Shown here: positions 1 to 6,816 of the stretch, one piece after another
Numbering within the stretch: the stretch's first letter is position 1
How the letters are laid out: each line of letters begins with the position of its first letter
From: an uncultured Thermomicrobiales bacterium
GTDB taxonomy: Bacteria; Chloroflexota; Chloroflexia; Thermomicrobiales; Thermomicrobiaceae
Assembly: GCA_937891245.1 (NCBI GenBank)
Contig: CALAGB010000008.1
Span: forward strand, 1-7,901
Length of the DNA stretch: 7,901 bases
Reading direction: 5' to 3'
The notes under the pieces: model-generated
Database searches by the model: none
What the model was told of the DNA's origin: nothing
Seen by the model: the letters and a program-made list of their open reading frames with translations, nothing else
Made by a program: the position numbers and the translations under genes

Positions 1-1830
1 ACGCTCGCCTGGGATATTCACGCCTGGACGACGCACCCGCTCAACATCTTCAATGCCAATATCTTCTATCCCTATCGCGATACGCTCGCCTATTCGGATT
101 ATCTCTTCGGTCAGGCGATCGTTATCGCGCCAGTCTTACTGAAGACCGGCAATGTCATCCTGGCGGATAACCTGTCGCTGCTGCTGTCGTATGCTCTGAG
201 CGGTTTTGCGACCTATCTGCTGGTGGTTGATCTGACCGGCAACCGCCTGGCCGGGATCGTGGCCGGTTTCGCCTATGCTTTCGCGCCGGCGCGTATGGCG
301 CACTTTGAGCATCTACACCTCACATCGGCCGAGTGGCTGCCGCTCGCGGTGCTGGCGGCGCGCCGGACGCTGCTGCAACGTTCGCTCAAGTGGTCGGTGG
401 TGCTTGGCCTGCTGGTGATCATCCAGGGGCTGTTCGGTGTCTACTACTTTTATTTCCTGGCGATCCTGCTCGGCATCGTCTTCCTGGCGTTTCTTGCTGC
501 CCATCGTCGGCGATCGGCGCTGATCGCGGTGGCGCAGGCGAGTGTCGCCTGTGTCATTGGCGCGGCGCTGCTGCTACCAATTCTGTTGCCGTATCAGACC
601 GTACATGATGACCTCGGTATCGAACGAACCGTGGAAGAGATGAACAAATGGCAGGCGGTGCCGTCCGACTATCTGGCCGTGTCGCCGCGCAACCGGCTGC
701 TCGGTGATCATCTCGGCGCGCGCTACTCGCGCGATCTCGAACAGGATCTCTTCCCCGGCGGAATTCTCATCGTGCTCGCGATTGTCGGACTCTTCAACCG
801 GCGGTTTGGCTGGGAGCGCTGGATGCTCTTCGCGGTCGCGCTCGTCTCGATCCTGCTCAGCTTCGGCATCACCGGTCATTTCCGCGGCCACGAGTTCCCG
901 TTGCCCTATCGCCTCTTCTACGATTATTTCCCCGGATTTAAGGCGATACGGGTTCCGGCACGGCTCGGGTTGCTGGCGCTGGTTGGTCTTGCTGGGCTGG
1001 GCGGGCTCGGCCTTGATCTGCTCCTGCGGCAGGCGCGACGGCTGCCGCTGCGGGAGACCGCTCGCTTCACGGCGGCCTCCGGTCTTTCGCTGCTACTCGT
1101 CTTCGGTATGGCCGAGGAATACACGACGCGGATCCCGCTCCCCGGCCGCCTGCCGGTGACGCTGGCCGAGGCACAGCGGCCGGATTATGCCTGGCTCAAG
1201 GCACACCCGGCACCCATGATTGAGTTCCCGATGGGTGAGGGGATTATCTCGTCGTCCTGGCCGAATTTCTGGTCGACCTTTCACTGGAATCAGGTCGTCA
1301 ACGGATACAGCGGTATCGCGCCGCCGGTCTATTACATCTTTCGCGACGAGATGAAGGCATTCCCGTCGGAGCGCACGCTGCGGCTGCTGCAGGGGATCGG
1401 CGTTCGGAATGTGGTGTATCACGCCGATCCGCAGGCTGACCCCGCGACCGATCCGTTCCTGGTCGCGGCCCGCACCTTCCCGGAACTGACGCAGGTTGTC
1501 GGTGGTCCCGATTACGTTTTTCAACTCGCGCCCGATCCGTGGCTCTGGAGCCTGGTGCGAGCGGTGCCAAGCAAGGCGGCGGTTGAGCTGCCGGACGTCG
1601 ATGCGGACAAAGCGACATACGGCATGCTCGCGGCGATTCTGCAGCGCGATGGGCATACGGTCTCTGGCCATGGTTCGATCGATTACTGGAATCTGCCAGC
1701 TGCGCCGGAGTCCATCTGTTACGCGGTAACCGGGAACGGCGACACGGCCCTCTCCGGGCAGTTCACCGGAGCAACAAGAATCGAGTCGGCCGGATGGCTG
1801 GCACTCTACCGGCGGGCGTCCTGTTCATGA
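1..1830 (+). CDS. Polytopic membrane protein, GT-C/YfhO-like glycosyltransferase candidate (5' partial)
   Basis: The reading frame is open from base 1, so the start lies upstream; the ATG at 223 is internal. The 609 visible residues begin with a likely extracytoplasmic loop containing a YPYRDTLAYSD segment (residues 23-33). About nine or ten hydrophobic segments follow, up to about residue 370, then a soluble C-terminal part of roughly 235 residues, probably extracytoplasmic. The pattern of many membrane helices, an early acidic aromatic loop, a VPARLGLLAL helix (about 318-327) and a C-terminal domain with an NGYSG motif (434-438) resembles large GT-C-fold or YfhO-type membrane proteins. These transfer sugars from polyprenyl-phosphate donors outside the membrane. 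I infer the function from architecture alone; no catalytic residue can be fixed, and D5 or D27 are only candidates for the acidic first-loop motif. The stop is TGA at 1828-1830. The family call is moderate; membrane protein is near certain. Confidence 0.8.
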   Translation, partial: TLAWDIHAWTTHPLNIFNANIFYPYRDTLAYSDYLFGQAIVIAPVLLKTGNVILADNLSLLLSYALSGFATYLLVVDLTGNRLAGIVAGFAYAFAPARMAHFEHLHLTSAEWLPLAVLAARRTLLQRSLKWSVVLGLLVIIQGLFGVYYFYFLAILLGIVFLAFLAAHRRRSALIAVAQASVACVIGAALLLPILLPYQTVHDDLGIERTVEEMNKWQAVPSDYLAVSPRNRLLGDHLGARYSRDLEQDLFPGGILIVLAIVGLFNRRFGWERWMLFAVALVSILLSFGITGHFRGHEFPLPYRLFYDYFPGFKAIRVPARLGLLALVGLAGLGGLGLDLLLRQARRLPLRETARFTAASGLSLLLVFGMAEEYTTRIPLPGRLPVTLAEAQRPDYAWLKAHPAPMIEFPMGEGIISSSWPNFWSTFHWNQVVNGYSGIAPPVYYIFRDEMKAFPSERTLRLLQGIGVRNVVYHADPQADPATDPFLVAARTFPELTQVVGGPDYVFQLAPDPWLWSLVRAVPSKAAVELPDVDADKATYGMLAAILQRDGHTVSGHGSIDYWNLPAAPESICYAVTGNGDTALSGQFTGATRIESAGWLALYRRASCS

Positions 1831-1943
1831 ATGGGTTCGAAACCGTGCCAGGCTCCACGGACCGGTTGGATACGGTACTTTTCTCATGCGCGAAATGGCG
1901 TATCGAGCGTTCTACCCGGCGGGCCATCCGTGGCGCCGGACGT
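1831..1943. other. Intergenic region with weak stem-loops, no convincing gene
   Basis: This gap follows the membrane-protein stop. It contains a 5-bp stem CCGTG (1843-1847) with CACGG (1856-1860). An alternative longer-range pairing joins ACCGT (1842-1846) to ACGGT (1872-1876), followed shortly by TTTT (1879-1882). Either could be a weak terminator for the upstream gene, but the stems are too short to call with confidence. An ATG directly after the stop (1831) opens a 61-codon frame to 2016. It has no Shine-Dalgarno of its own and its predicted peptide looks like random composition, so I do not call it a gene. Confidence 0.35.
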
Positions 1944-1949
1944 TATACT
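1944..1949 (+). promoter_or_regulatory. Possible -10 box (TATACT) upstream of the UPF0104-uppP pair
   Basis: TATACT differs from the sigma-70 consensus TATAAT at one position and stands out in a GC-rich gap. It lies 74 bases before the GTG start at 2018. No good -35 hexamer is visible 15-19 bases upstream and there is no extended TGn, so the support is one box plus a sensible location. If real, transcription would begin near 1955, just ahead of the GGAGGG at 1962. Confidence 0.35.
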
Positions 1950-1971
1950 CAGCAGGCGTCCGGAGGGAATT

Positions 1972-2016
1972 GTGCGATGGCTCAGGGAGTTAATCGCGTT
2001 GTCGATGAGGGAATGA
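1972..2016 (+). CDS. Possible 14-codon upstream ORF (leader peptide candidate)
   Basis: A strong Shine-Dalgarno GGAGGG (1962-1967) sits four bases before a GTG at 1972, which opens a 14-codon frame (VRWLRELIALSMRE) ending with TGA at 2014-2016. The start codon of the next gene, GTG at 2018, follows one base later. This geometry would suit translational coupling or a leader peptide. The Shine-Dalgarno cannot serve the downstream gene, because that frame has stops at 1991-1993 and 2006-2008. An ATG at 1977 in another frame gives an alternative small ORF that runs into the downstream gene. The GGAGGG could be chance, and no family is recognisable. Confidence 0.25.
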   Translation: MRWLRELIALSMRE

Positions 2017-2017
2017 C

Positions 2018-3010
2018 GTGCGCAAGCTGCGAGTCTGGATCGGTCTGGCGGGGAGCCTTCTCTTCCTCTACCTCGCGTTCCGTGGTCAGGACCTGAACGC
2101 CATCTGGGCCTCTCTCAAGCAGGCGAACTACTGGTACATTCTGCCCGCCGTCGCCATCTATTTTTGTGGCATCTGGGTGCGTTCGCTCCGCTGGGCGTTC
2201 TTGCTACGCAAGATCGAACGCTTTAGCGCTCGCGATCTCTTCCGTGTCGTCGTCATCGGTTATACCGCCAACAACGTTCTGCCGCTGCGTGCCGGTGAAC
2301 TGGTGCGCTCCTATGTTCTGTCGACCCGCTCACGCGTGCGCAACGCCTCGGCACTGGCGACGATCGCGGTCGAGCGGATTTTCGATGGCTTGACGATGCT
2401 TGGCTTCGTCCTGATCGCGTCGCTCTCGATCGGCCTCACGTCGCAGCTCCGGGAAATCACGATCGTCGGCGCCATCCTCTTCGGCACTATTCTGACTGGG
2501 CTGGTGGTCCTCGGAAGCAGCCGAGCGCGCACCTGGACGATCGCCTTCGCGATCCGCCGTCTGCCCGAACGCATCAGCGAGCCGTTGGAGAAGGCGACGC
2601 ACGCGTTCATCGACGGCCTCGGTGTGTTGCGAAGTCGCGAGGATCTGGTGCTCGTTTGTCTGACATCAGTCGCCGCCTGGATGCTGGAAGCTTCGGTCTA
2701 TGCGGTCATCGGCGTCGGCTTCGGGCTTGGCTTGAGCCCTTCGGCGATTCTGCTGGTGACGGCCGTCGCGAACCTGGCGACGCTGGTACCATCGGCACCC
2801 GGCTATGTCGGTGCCTTCGAAGCGGGCGTGGTGCTGGCGCTGGCCGGTGCGATCGGCGTGCAGCACGATATCGCGCTCTCCTACGCCATCGCGGTCCATG
2901 CGGCGCTCTACTTTCCGGTTACATTGATCGGGCTCTATTTCTGGGGACGCGAGAGCCTTTCGTGGCGTGATATGCGCGGTCGACTGGCAACGGAAGAGGC
3001 GGGCGACTAG
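2018..3010 (+). CDS. UPF0104 / lysylphosphatidylglycerol-synthetase-TM family membrane protein (flippase-like)
   Basis: This 330-residue integral membrane protein matches the flippase-like TM domain family related to the N-terminal domain of MprF. Visible hallmarks are an RSLRW motif (55-59), the loop GYTANNVLPLRAGELVR (81-97), ERIFDGLTML (119-128) and the C-terminal PSAPGYVGAFEAG block (258-270). Seven or eight hydrophobic segments fill the usual length for the family. There is no MprF catalytic domain, so it should not aminoacylate lipid; family members are thought to move phospholipids or lipid-linked intermediates across the membrane. GTG at 2018 is the first start in frame after the stop at 2006-2008 and has GAGGGAA (2007-2013) upstream. 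It abuts uppP with no gap (TAG then GTG), which suggests one operon and a role linked to the undecaprenyl lipid carrier. The exact substrate is unknown. Confidence 0.9.
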   Translation: MRKLRVWIGLAGSLLFLYLAFRGQDLNAIWASLKQANYWYILPAVAIYFCGIWVRSLRWAFLLRKIERFSARDLFRVVVIGYTANNVLPLRAGELVRSYVLSTRSRVRNASALATIAVERIFDGLTMLGFVLIASLSIGLTSQLREITIVGAILFGTILTGLVVLGSSRARTWTIAFAIRRLPERISEPLEKATHAFIDGLGVLRSREDLVLVCLTSVAAWMLEASVYAVIGVGFGLGLSPSAILLVTAVANLATLVPSAPGYVGAFEAGVVLALAGAIGVQHDIALSYAIAVHAALYFPVTLIGLYFWGRESLSWRDMRGRLATEEAGD

Positions 3011-3853
3011 GTGTCGATTTGGCACGCGATTATTCTCGGGATTATTCAGGGGCTTACCGAATTCCTCCCGATCAGCAGTTCCGCCCACCTCATCTTGATT
3101 CCCTGGCTCTTCGGCTGGGGGGAGTCGGGCTTGCAGTTCGATGTCGCGCTGCATATGGGAACGCTGGTCGCCGTCTTCATCTACTTCTGGCGCGACCTGC
3201 TCGACATGCTGCTGGCCGTGCCGGTCGGCATCCAGCAACGGCGGCCGTTCGCTAATCCGAAGTCGCGACTGGCCTGGATCATCGTCTTCGGTTCGATCCC
3301 GGCGGCGATCGTCGGAGTCTTGTTCAATGACCGGATCGACAACTACTTCCACAGCGACAGCGGCGGCAATGCGGCCATCGCGCTGATTGCCCTGCTGTTG
3401 ATCGGCCTGGCTGTCATTCTTTGGATCGCCGAGCGCACGGCGCGCCATATCCGACCGATGGAAAATCTCGGCTGGAAGAGCGGGCTTTTCATCGGCTGCG
3501 CCCAGGCGCTGGCGCTCCTGCCGGGCGTCTCGCGCTCGGGCAGTACGATCACTGCCGGGCTGCTTACCGGCCTGAAGCGGGATGATGCGGCGCGCTTCTC
3601 GTTCTTGCTCGGCGTTCCGGCGATTCTCGGCGCGGGTGTACTCGAAACGAAAAAGGTGATCGACGCCGGTCTGAGCGGCAGTGAGTTGACGACATTTTTC
3701 GTCGGCGCCGTAACGTCGGCGATCGTCGGCTACCTGGCAATCGCCTTCCTACTCTCGTTCCTGCGTAGGAATTCAACGATGGTCTTCATCGTCTACCGGG
3801 TCATGATCGGCGTCGCGTTCCTCGGACTGGTGCTGGCCGGTTTTCGGGCGTAG
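3011..3853 (+). CDS. uppP: Undecaprenyl-diphosphatase UppP (BacA family)
   Basis: UppP removes one phosphate from undecaprenyl pyrophosphate to give the C55-P carrier used for peptidoglycan and other surface polymers; it acts in the membrane with its active site facing outward. The 280 residues match the family length. The first signature QGLTEFLPISSSAH occupies residues 13-26, with the (E/Q)xxxE pair as Q13 and E17 and the catalytic-region His at 26. The second signature LLPGVSRSGST occupies 169-179, with R175 in the place of the essential Arg of E. coli BacA. About seven hydrophobic segments surround the two motifs, and all expected key residues are present. GTG at 3011 begins directly after the preceding TAG, consistent with translational coupling; a purine-rich stretch before it (near 2991-3002) may serve as ribosome binding site. 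Overproduction of this family is known to give bacitracin resistance. Confidence 0.97.
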   Translation: MSIWHAIILGIIQGLTEFLPISSSAHLILIPWLFGWGESGLQFDVALHMGTLVAVFIYFWRDLLDMLLAVPVGIQQRRPFANPKSRLAWIIVFGSIPAAIVGVLFNDRIDNYFHSDSGGNAAIALIALLLIGLAVILWIAERTARHIRPMENLGWKSGLFIGCAQALALLPGVSRSGSTITAGLLTGLKRDDAARFSFLLGVPAILGAGVLETKKVIDAGLSGSELTTFFVGAVTSAIVGYLAIAFLLSFLRRNSTMVFIVYRVMIGVAFLGLVLAGFRA

Positions 3854-3923
3854 GAAACGACGGTAACGCGCACTATCGAGCGGTCGTCAGGTCACCCTCG
3901 TCTCGTATCAGCCCCCCGGCCGG
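3854..3923. other. Short convergent gap between uppP and csaA
   Basis: These 70 bases lie between two converging genes. CCGGCCGG (3916-3923) is a short palindrome beside the csaA stop. I see no long stem followed by a T-run on either strand, so no intrinsic terminator is called. Confidence 0.4.
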
Positions 3924-4253
3924 TTACGCGATCGGGCTGCCGAGTTCCGATGTTTCGTCCGGTTGGAGCAAAATAATGCGGCCGTCGGCCTGCGTCGCGC
4001 CGAGCACCAGCACCTCCGACGCGAAACCGGCGATGCGGCGCGGTGGGAAATTGACGACGCAGACGACCTGGCGACCGAGCAACGCGTCCGGCTCGTAGTA
4101 ATGCTTGATGCCGACTGATGAGCGGCGTGTGCCGAGTTCGCCGAAGTCGATCGTCAGCTTGAGTGACGGCTTGCGTGCCTCAGGGAACGCCTCGACATCG
4201 ATCACCCGCCCCACGCGCATATCGATCTTCTCGAAGTCCTCGATCGTCGCCAT
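3924..4253 (-). CDS. csaA: CsaA-type tRNA-binding-domain protein
   Basis: This 109-residue protein is a stand-alone EMAPII/MetRS-C-terminal-like OB-fold (tRNA-binding domain). It has the CsaA hallmarks: DFEKIDMRVGRV near the N-terminus (6-17), FPEAR (23-27), and the nearly invariant NFPPRRIAGFASEVLVLG at 68-85, then LLQPDE (95-100). The length is typical. CsaA forms homodimers and has been described as a chaperone linked to protein export in Bacillus; the fold binds tRNA in relatives, so the true role is unsettled. The ATG at 4251-4253 is supported by GAAGGGG (4263-4269 on the minus strand) nine bases before it. The usual SSAQIT-like stretch after the first helix reads SSVGIK here (45-50), by comparison with remembered CsaA sequences. 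The gene diverges from the penicillin-amidase homologue and converges on uppP. Confidence 0.93.
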   Translation of the reverse strand: MATIEDFEKIDMRVGRVIDVEAFPEARKPSLKLTIDFGELGTRRSSVGIKHYYEPDALLGRQVVCVVNFPPRRIAGFASEVLVLGATQADGRIILLQPDETSELGSPIA

Positions 4254-4345
4254 CCGCTCGCGCCCCTTCCCGGTTCTCCGCTACCAACGCACGTCTCGCC
4301 CGATTCTACGCGCGCGCGGATAGGCGGGCGATCCGGGTGGCAAGC

Positions 4346-4356
4346 TATGCTACGAT
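4346..4356 (+). promoter_or_regulatory. Possible -10 region for the penicillin-amidase gene
   Basis: In the 174-base divergent gap between csaA and the acylase start, TATGCT (4346-4351) and the overlapping TACGAT (4351-4356) are the only AT-richer hexamers resembling a -10 box on the plus strand. No matching -35 is seen. The transcript would carry a leader of about 65-75 bases. The gap otherwise shows a short CG-alternating run near 4311-4318 and no clear promoter for csaA. Confidence 0.25.
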
Positions 4357-4411
4357 GCGATGAGCGTGAGACGAACAGGGTTCTTGGTGCACATTAGGGG
4401 CGGTTTGAGCC

Positions 4412-4418
4412 GGAAGGA
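4412..4418 (+). promoter_or_regulatory. Ribosome binding site that decides the acylase start
   Basis: GGAAGGA at 4412-4418 directly touches the ATG at 4419, which leaves no spacing. It stands nine bases before the in-frame ATG at 4428. Normal spacing therefore favours 4428 as the start, shortening the protein by three residues. Confidence 0.6.
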
Positions 4419-4427
4419 ATGGGGAGC

Positions 4428-6764
4428 ATGTCGATCGGCGAGAGCGATCTGCGCAAGGCCGTGCCGGACACGAACGGTTCAGTGAGACTCAGCGGCCTGG
4501 ACGGCGACGTCGATGTCTTTCGCGATGAACGGGGCATCCCCCATATTCGCGCAGGCTCGCTGCACGACGCGTTCTTCGCGCAAGGGTTCGTTCACGCGCA
4601 GGATCGACTCTGGCAGATGGACTTCGACCGCAAGCGCGCCTATGGTCGCTGGGCCGAATTCGCCGGCGAGAGCGGCGTTGAGCAAGATATTCTGATGCGT
4701 CGCCTCGGTCTAGCGGCGTCGGCGAAGGATGATTACGAGGCGTTTGACGACGAGACACGGGCCGTGGTCGATGCCTACACCGCCGGCATCAACGCATTCA
4801 TCCAGACGACGCCGGTGCTGCCGGCCGAATATCAGCTCGTCGATGCCCGGCCGGAGCCATGGCAACCGTGGGATCCGGGCGCCGCCTACAAGGTGCGCCA
4901 TGTGCTGATGGGCGTCTGGCACCGGAAGCTCTGGGGTGTGCGCCAGTTGAAGACGATCGGTGAGGAGATGCTGCAGAAGCTGCGCCTGAAGGGGAGCGCG
5001 CCCGATCCACTGGTCGTGCCGCCCGGTGTCGATTACCAGCAGCTCACGGACGGCACCGACGATCTGAAACTGCACGCCGAGGGCGTGGCCGGTATACGCG
5101 AATGGCTCGACGGGAGTAACAACTGGACGATCCACGGTCGTCGCACGACGACCGGCAAGCCGCTGCTGGCCGGCGATCCGCATCGCGCGATCGACGTACC
5201 GAATGTCTATTACCAGAACCACCTCTCGTGCCCGGAATTCGATGTTGTCGGATTCTCGTTTTGCGGCGTGCCGGGCTTTCCCCATTTCGCGCATAACGAG
5301 TGGGTCGCCTGGGGTATCACCCACGCGGGCGCTGATTATCAGGACCTCTACGTTGAACGTTTCAAGCCGGGCGATCCGACGCGTTATCAGTTCCAGGGCG
5401 AATGGCTCGAAGCAGAGCAGCGCGAAGAGACGATCAAGGTGCGGGGCGGCGAGGATGTCGTGATCCCGCTGACGATCACGCGCCATGGCCCGATTATCGT
5501 GGGCGATCCGGCGAGTGGCTATGCGTTGGCCGGTCGTTACTCGGCGACCGAGCGGCCGAACACCGGCTTCCGCAGCCTGCTGCCGATGCTCAAGGCAACG
5601 TCGGTGGATGAGTTTGACGAGGCGATGCGCCACTGGGTTGATCCCTGTAACAACCTGGTGATCGCCGATGTTCATGGCAATATCGGCTATCTGATGCGCG
5701 GTAAAGTGCCCCTCCGATCACGGGTCAATGGCTTCTTGCCGGTTCCCGGTTGGACCGGCGAGCACGAATGGGAGGGTTGGATTCCGTTCGAAGAGCTGCC
5801 GCGCTCGCGCAACCCGGAGACCGGCTTCATCGTGACCGCGAACAATCGAATCGTCGGAGACGATTATCCCTACTACGTCGCGACCGAGTGGTCGCCGGGC
5901 AATCGTGCCGAACGGATCATCACGCGTTTGAAGGCGATGCCCCAGGCATCGATCGAGGACATGCCGTCGATCCATGCGGATAAGATCTCGATCCCGAGCC
6001 AGGTTTACCTGAAGCAGCTTGACACGCTCGGCGACCTCGACGAACGCTCGGCACGCGCCACCGACCTGCTGCGCGCCTGGGATGGAGCGATGTTGTCGGA
6101 GAGCGCGCCTGCCGCGATTTATGCCGTCTGGCGCGAGATGACGCTGCGTCACGTGCTCAACGAGGGACCGTTGTACGCGCTGGCGACCGGCTCGACCGCC
6201 TGGATGCCGACGGTGCTTGCGGCGGCCTCGCTCTCGACCCGCCTCCGGCCGGTGCTGGTTGAACTGCTGGATGCCGGGGATGAATCGGTGCTGCCCGACG
6301 GTACGCACTGGCCCGACGTTTTGCGCGCCGCGTTGAGCGCCACGCTCGATTGGATTGAAGAGCGGCTCGGTCCGGATATGAGCAACTGGCAGTGGCAGGC
6401 GCTGCATCGCACCGGACCGGTGCACACGCTTTCCGCCAGCTTCCCCGAACTCGCCTCGTTGCTCGACCCACCGACGGTCGGTGTCGGTGGTGACAGCGAC
6501 ACCCCGCAGGCCGGCGGCTTCGGCGGCATCGACGCCGGTGACTTCAAGATCATGGGAGCGTCCGTTAACCGCTACGCGTTCGATCTGGATGATTGGGAGC
6601 GGAGCGGCTGGGTTGTTCCACTCGGTTCATCCGGGCATCCGGGGAGCCCGCATTTCGCCGATCAAGCAGGGGCCTGGAGCGAGCAGCGCCTTTACCCGAT
6701 GTACTACGACTGGTCGATCGTCGAGCAGCACGCCGAGACGACGCAGCGGCTGATACCCAAGTGA
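4428..6764 (+). CDS. Penicillin amidase (acylase) family Ntn hydrolase
   Basis: This 778-residue protein has full family length for peptidase family S45 (penicillin G acylase, cephalosporin acylase, acyl-homoserine-lactone acylases), which hydrolyse amide bonds of acylated small molecules after self-cleavage into alpha and beta chains. The alpha part carries the RGIPHIRA block and the QGFVHAQDRLWQMD block (residues 52-65). The predicted autocleavage site is at G229/S230 in DGSNNW, making S230 the nucleophile and new N-terminus of the beta chain. GKPLLAGDPHR follows, then AHNEWVAWGITHAGADYQDLY, a TANN motif (470-473) that should hold the conserved oxyanion Asn, and GSSGHPGSPHFADQ near the C-terminus (733-746). 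All expected catalytic elements are present. The N-terminus is polar with no signal peptide, so I expect a cytoplasmic enzyme, unlike the classic periplasmic acylases. The substrate cannot be read from sequence. The start at 4428 is preferred over 4419 on Shine-Dalgarno spacing. No partner gene flanks it. Confidence 0.95.
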   Translation: MSIGESDLRKAVPDTNGSVRLSGLDGDVDVFRDERGIPHIRAGSLHDAFFAQGFVHAQDRLWQMDFDRKRAYGRWAEFAGESGVEQDILMRRLGLAASAKDDYEAFDDETRAVVDAYTAGINAFIQTTPVLPAEYQLVDARPEPWQPWDPGAAYKVRHVLMGVWHRKLWGVRQLKTIGEEMLQKLRLKGSAPDPLVVPPGVDYQQLTDGTDDLKLHAEGVAGIREWLDGSNNWTIHGRRTTTGKPLLAGDPHRAIDVPNVYYQNHLSCPEFDVVGFSFCGVPGFPHFAHNEWVAWGITHAGADYQDLYVERFKPGDPTRYQFQGEWLEAEQREETIKVRGGEDVVIPLTITRHGPIIVGDPASGYALAGRYSATERPNTGFRSLLPMLKATSVDEFDEAMRHWVDPCNNLVIADVHGNIGYLMRGKVPLRSRVNGFLPVPGWTGEHEWEGWIPFEELPRSRNPETGFIVTANNRIVGDDYPYYVATEWSPGNRAERIITRLKAMPQASIEDMPSIHADKISIPSQVYLKQLDTLGDLDERSARATDLLRAWDGAMLSESAPAAIYAVWREMTLRHVLNEGPLYALATGSTAWMPTVLAAASLSTRLRPVLVELLDAGDESVLPDGTHWPDVLRAALSATLDWIEERLGPDMSNWQWQALHRTGPVHTLSASFPELASLLDPPTVGVGGDSDTPQAGGFGGIDAGDFKIMGASVNRYAFDLDDWERSGWVVPLGSSGHPGSPHFADQAGAWSEQRLYPMYYDWSIVEQHAETTQRLIPK

Positions 6765-6776
6765 ATGGTGACGAAC

Positions 6777-6801
6777 GGGGCGGCCATCAGCTGACCGCCC
6801 C
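6777..6801. terminator. Hairpin between convergent genes, probable bidirectional terminator
   Basis: GGGGCGG (6777-6783) pairs perfectly with CCGCCCC (6795-6801) around an 11-base loop. The hairpin begins 12 bases after the acylase stop and ends 15 bases before the osmC stop. It can form on both strands. A proper T-run is missing on either side, so it may act as a weak intrinsic terminator or a 3' end stabiliser. Confidence 0.65.
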
Positions 6802-6816
6802 GGATGTTGCTCTGGG

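Noticed and set aside
1831..2016. 61-codon ATG frame directly after the stop of the first gene
   Set aside because: It has no independent ribosome binding site near 1831, no domain and random-looking composition. Only its last 14 codons are kept as a separate upstream-ORF candidate because of the GGAGGG at 1962-1967.
1794..2096. 100-codon plus-strand frame running from the end of the first gene into the UPF0104 gene
   Set aside because: It overlaps two supported genes in another frame and encodes a Ser/Arg/Cys-rich product with no recognisable feature.
2666..3448. 260-codon minus-strand open frame across the UPF0104 and uppP genes
   Set aside because: It lies antisense to two well-supported genes and its product is rich in Arg, Asp and Gln with no recognisable domain. 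This is typical of antisense shadows in GC-rich coding DNA.
4309..4320. CG-alternating run as a possible Z-DNA or recombination site
   Set aside because: It is only about eight bases of alternation, common at this GC content, with no flanking repeats.
4710..5675. 321-codon minus-strand open frame inside the penicillin-amidase gene
   Set aside because: The plus-strand frame carries conserved S45 motifs throughout, and the antisense product has the Arg/His-rich composition of a shadow frame. The same applies to the 5718-6425 minus frame.
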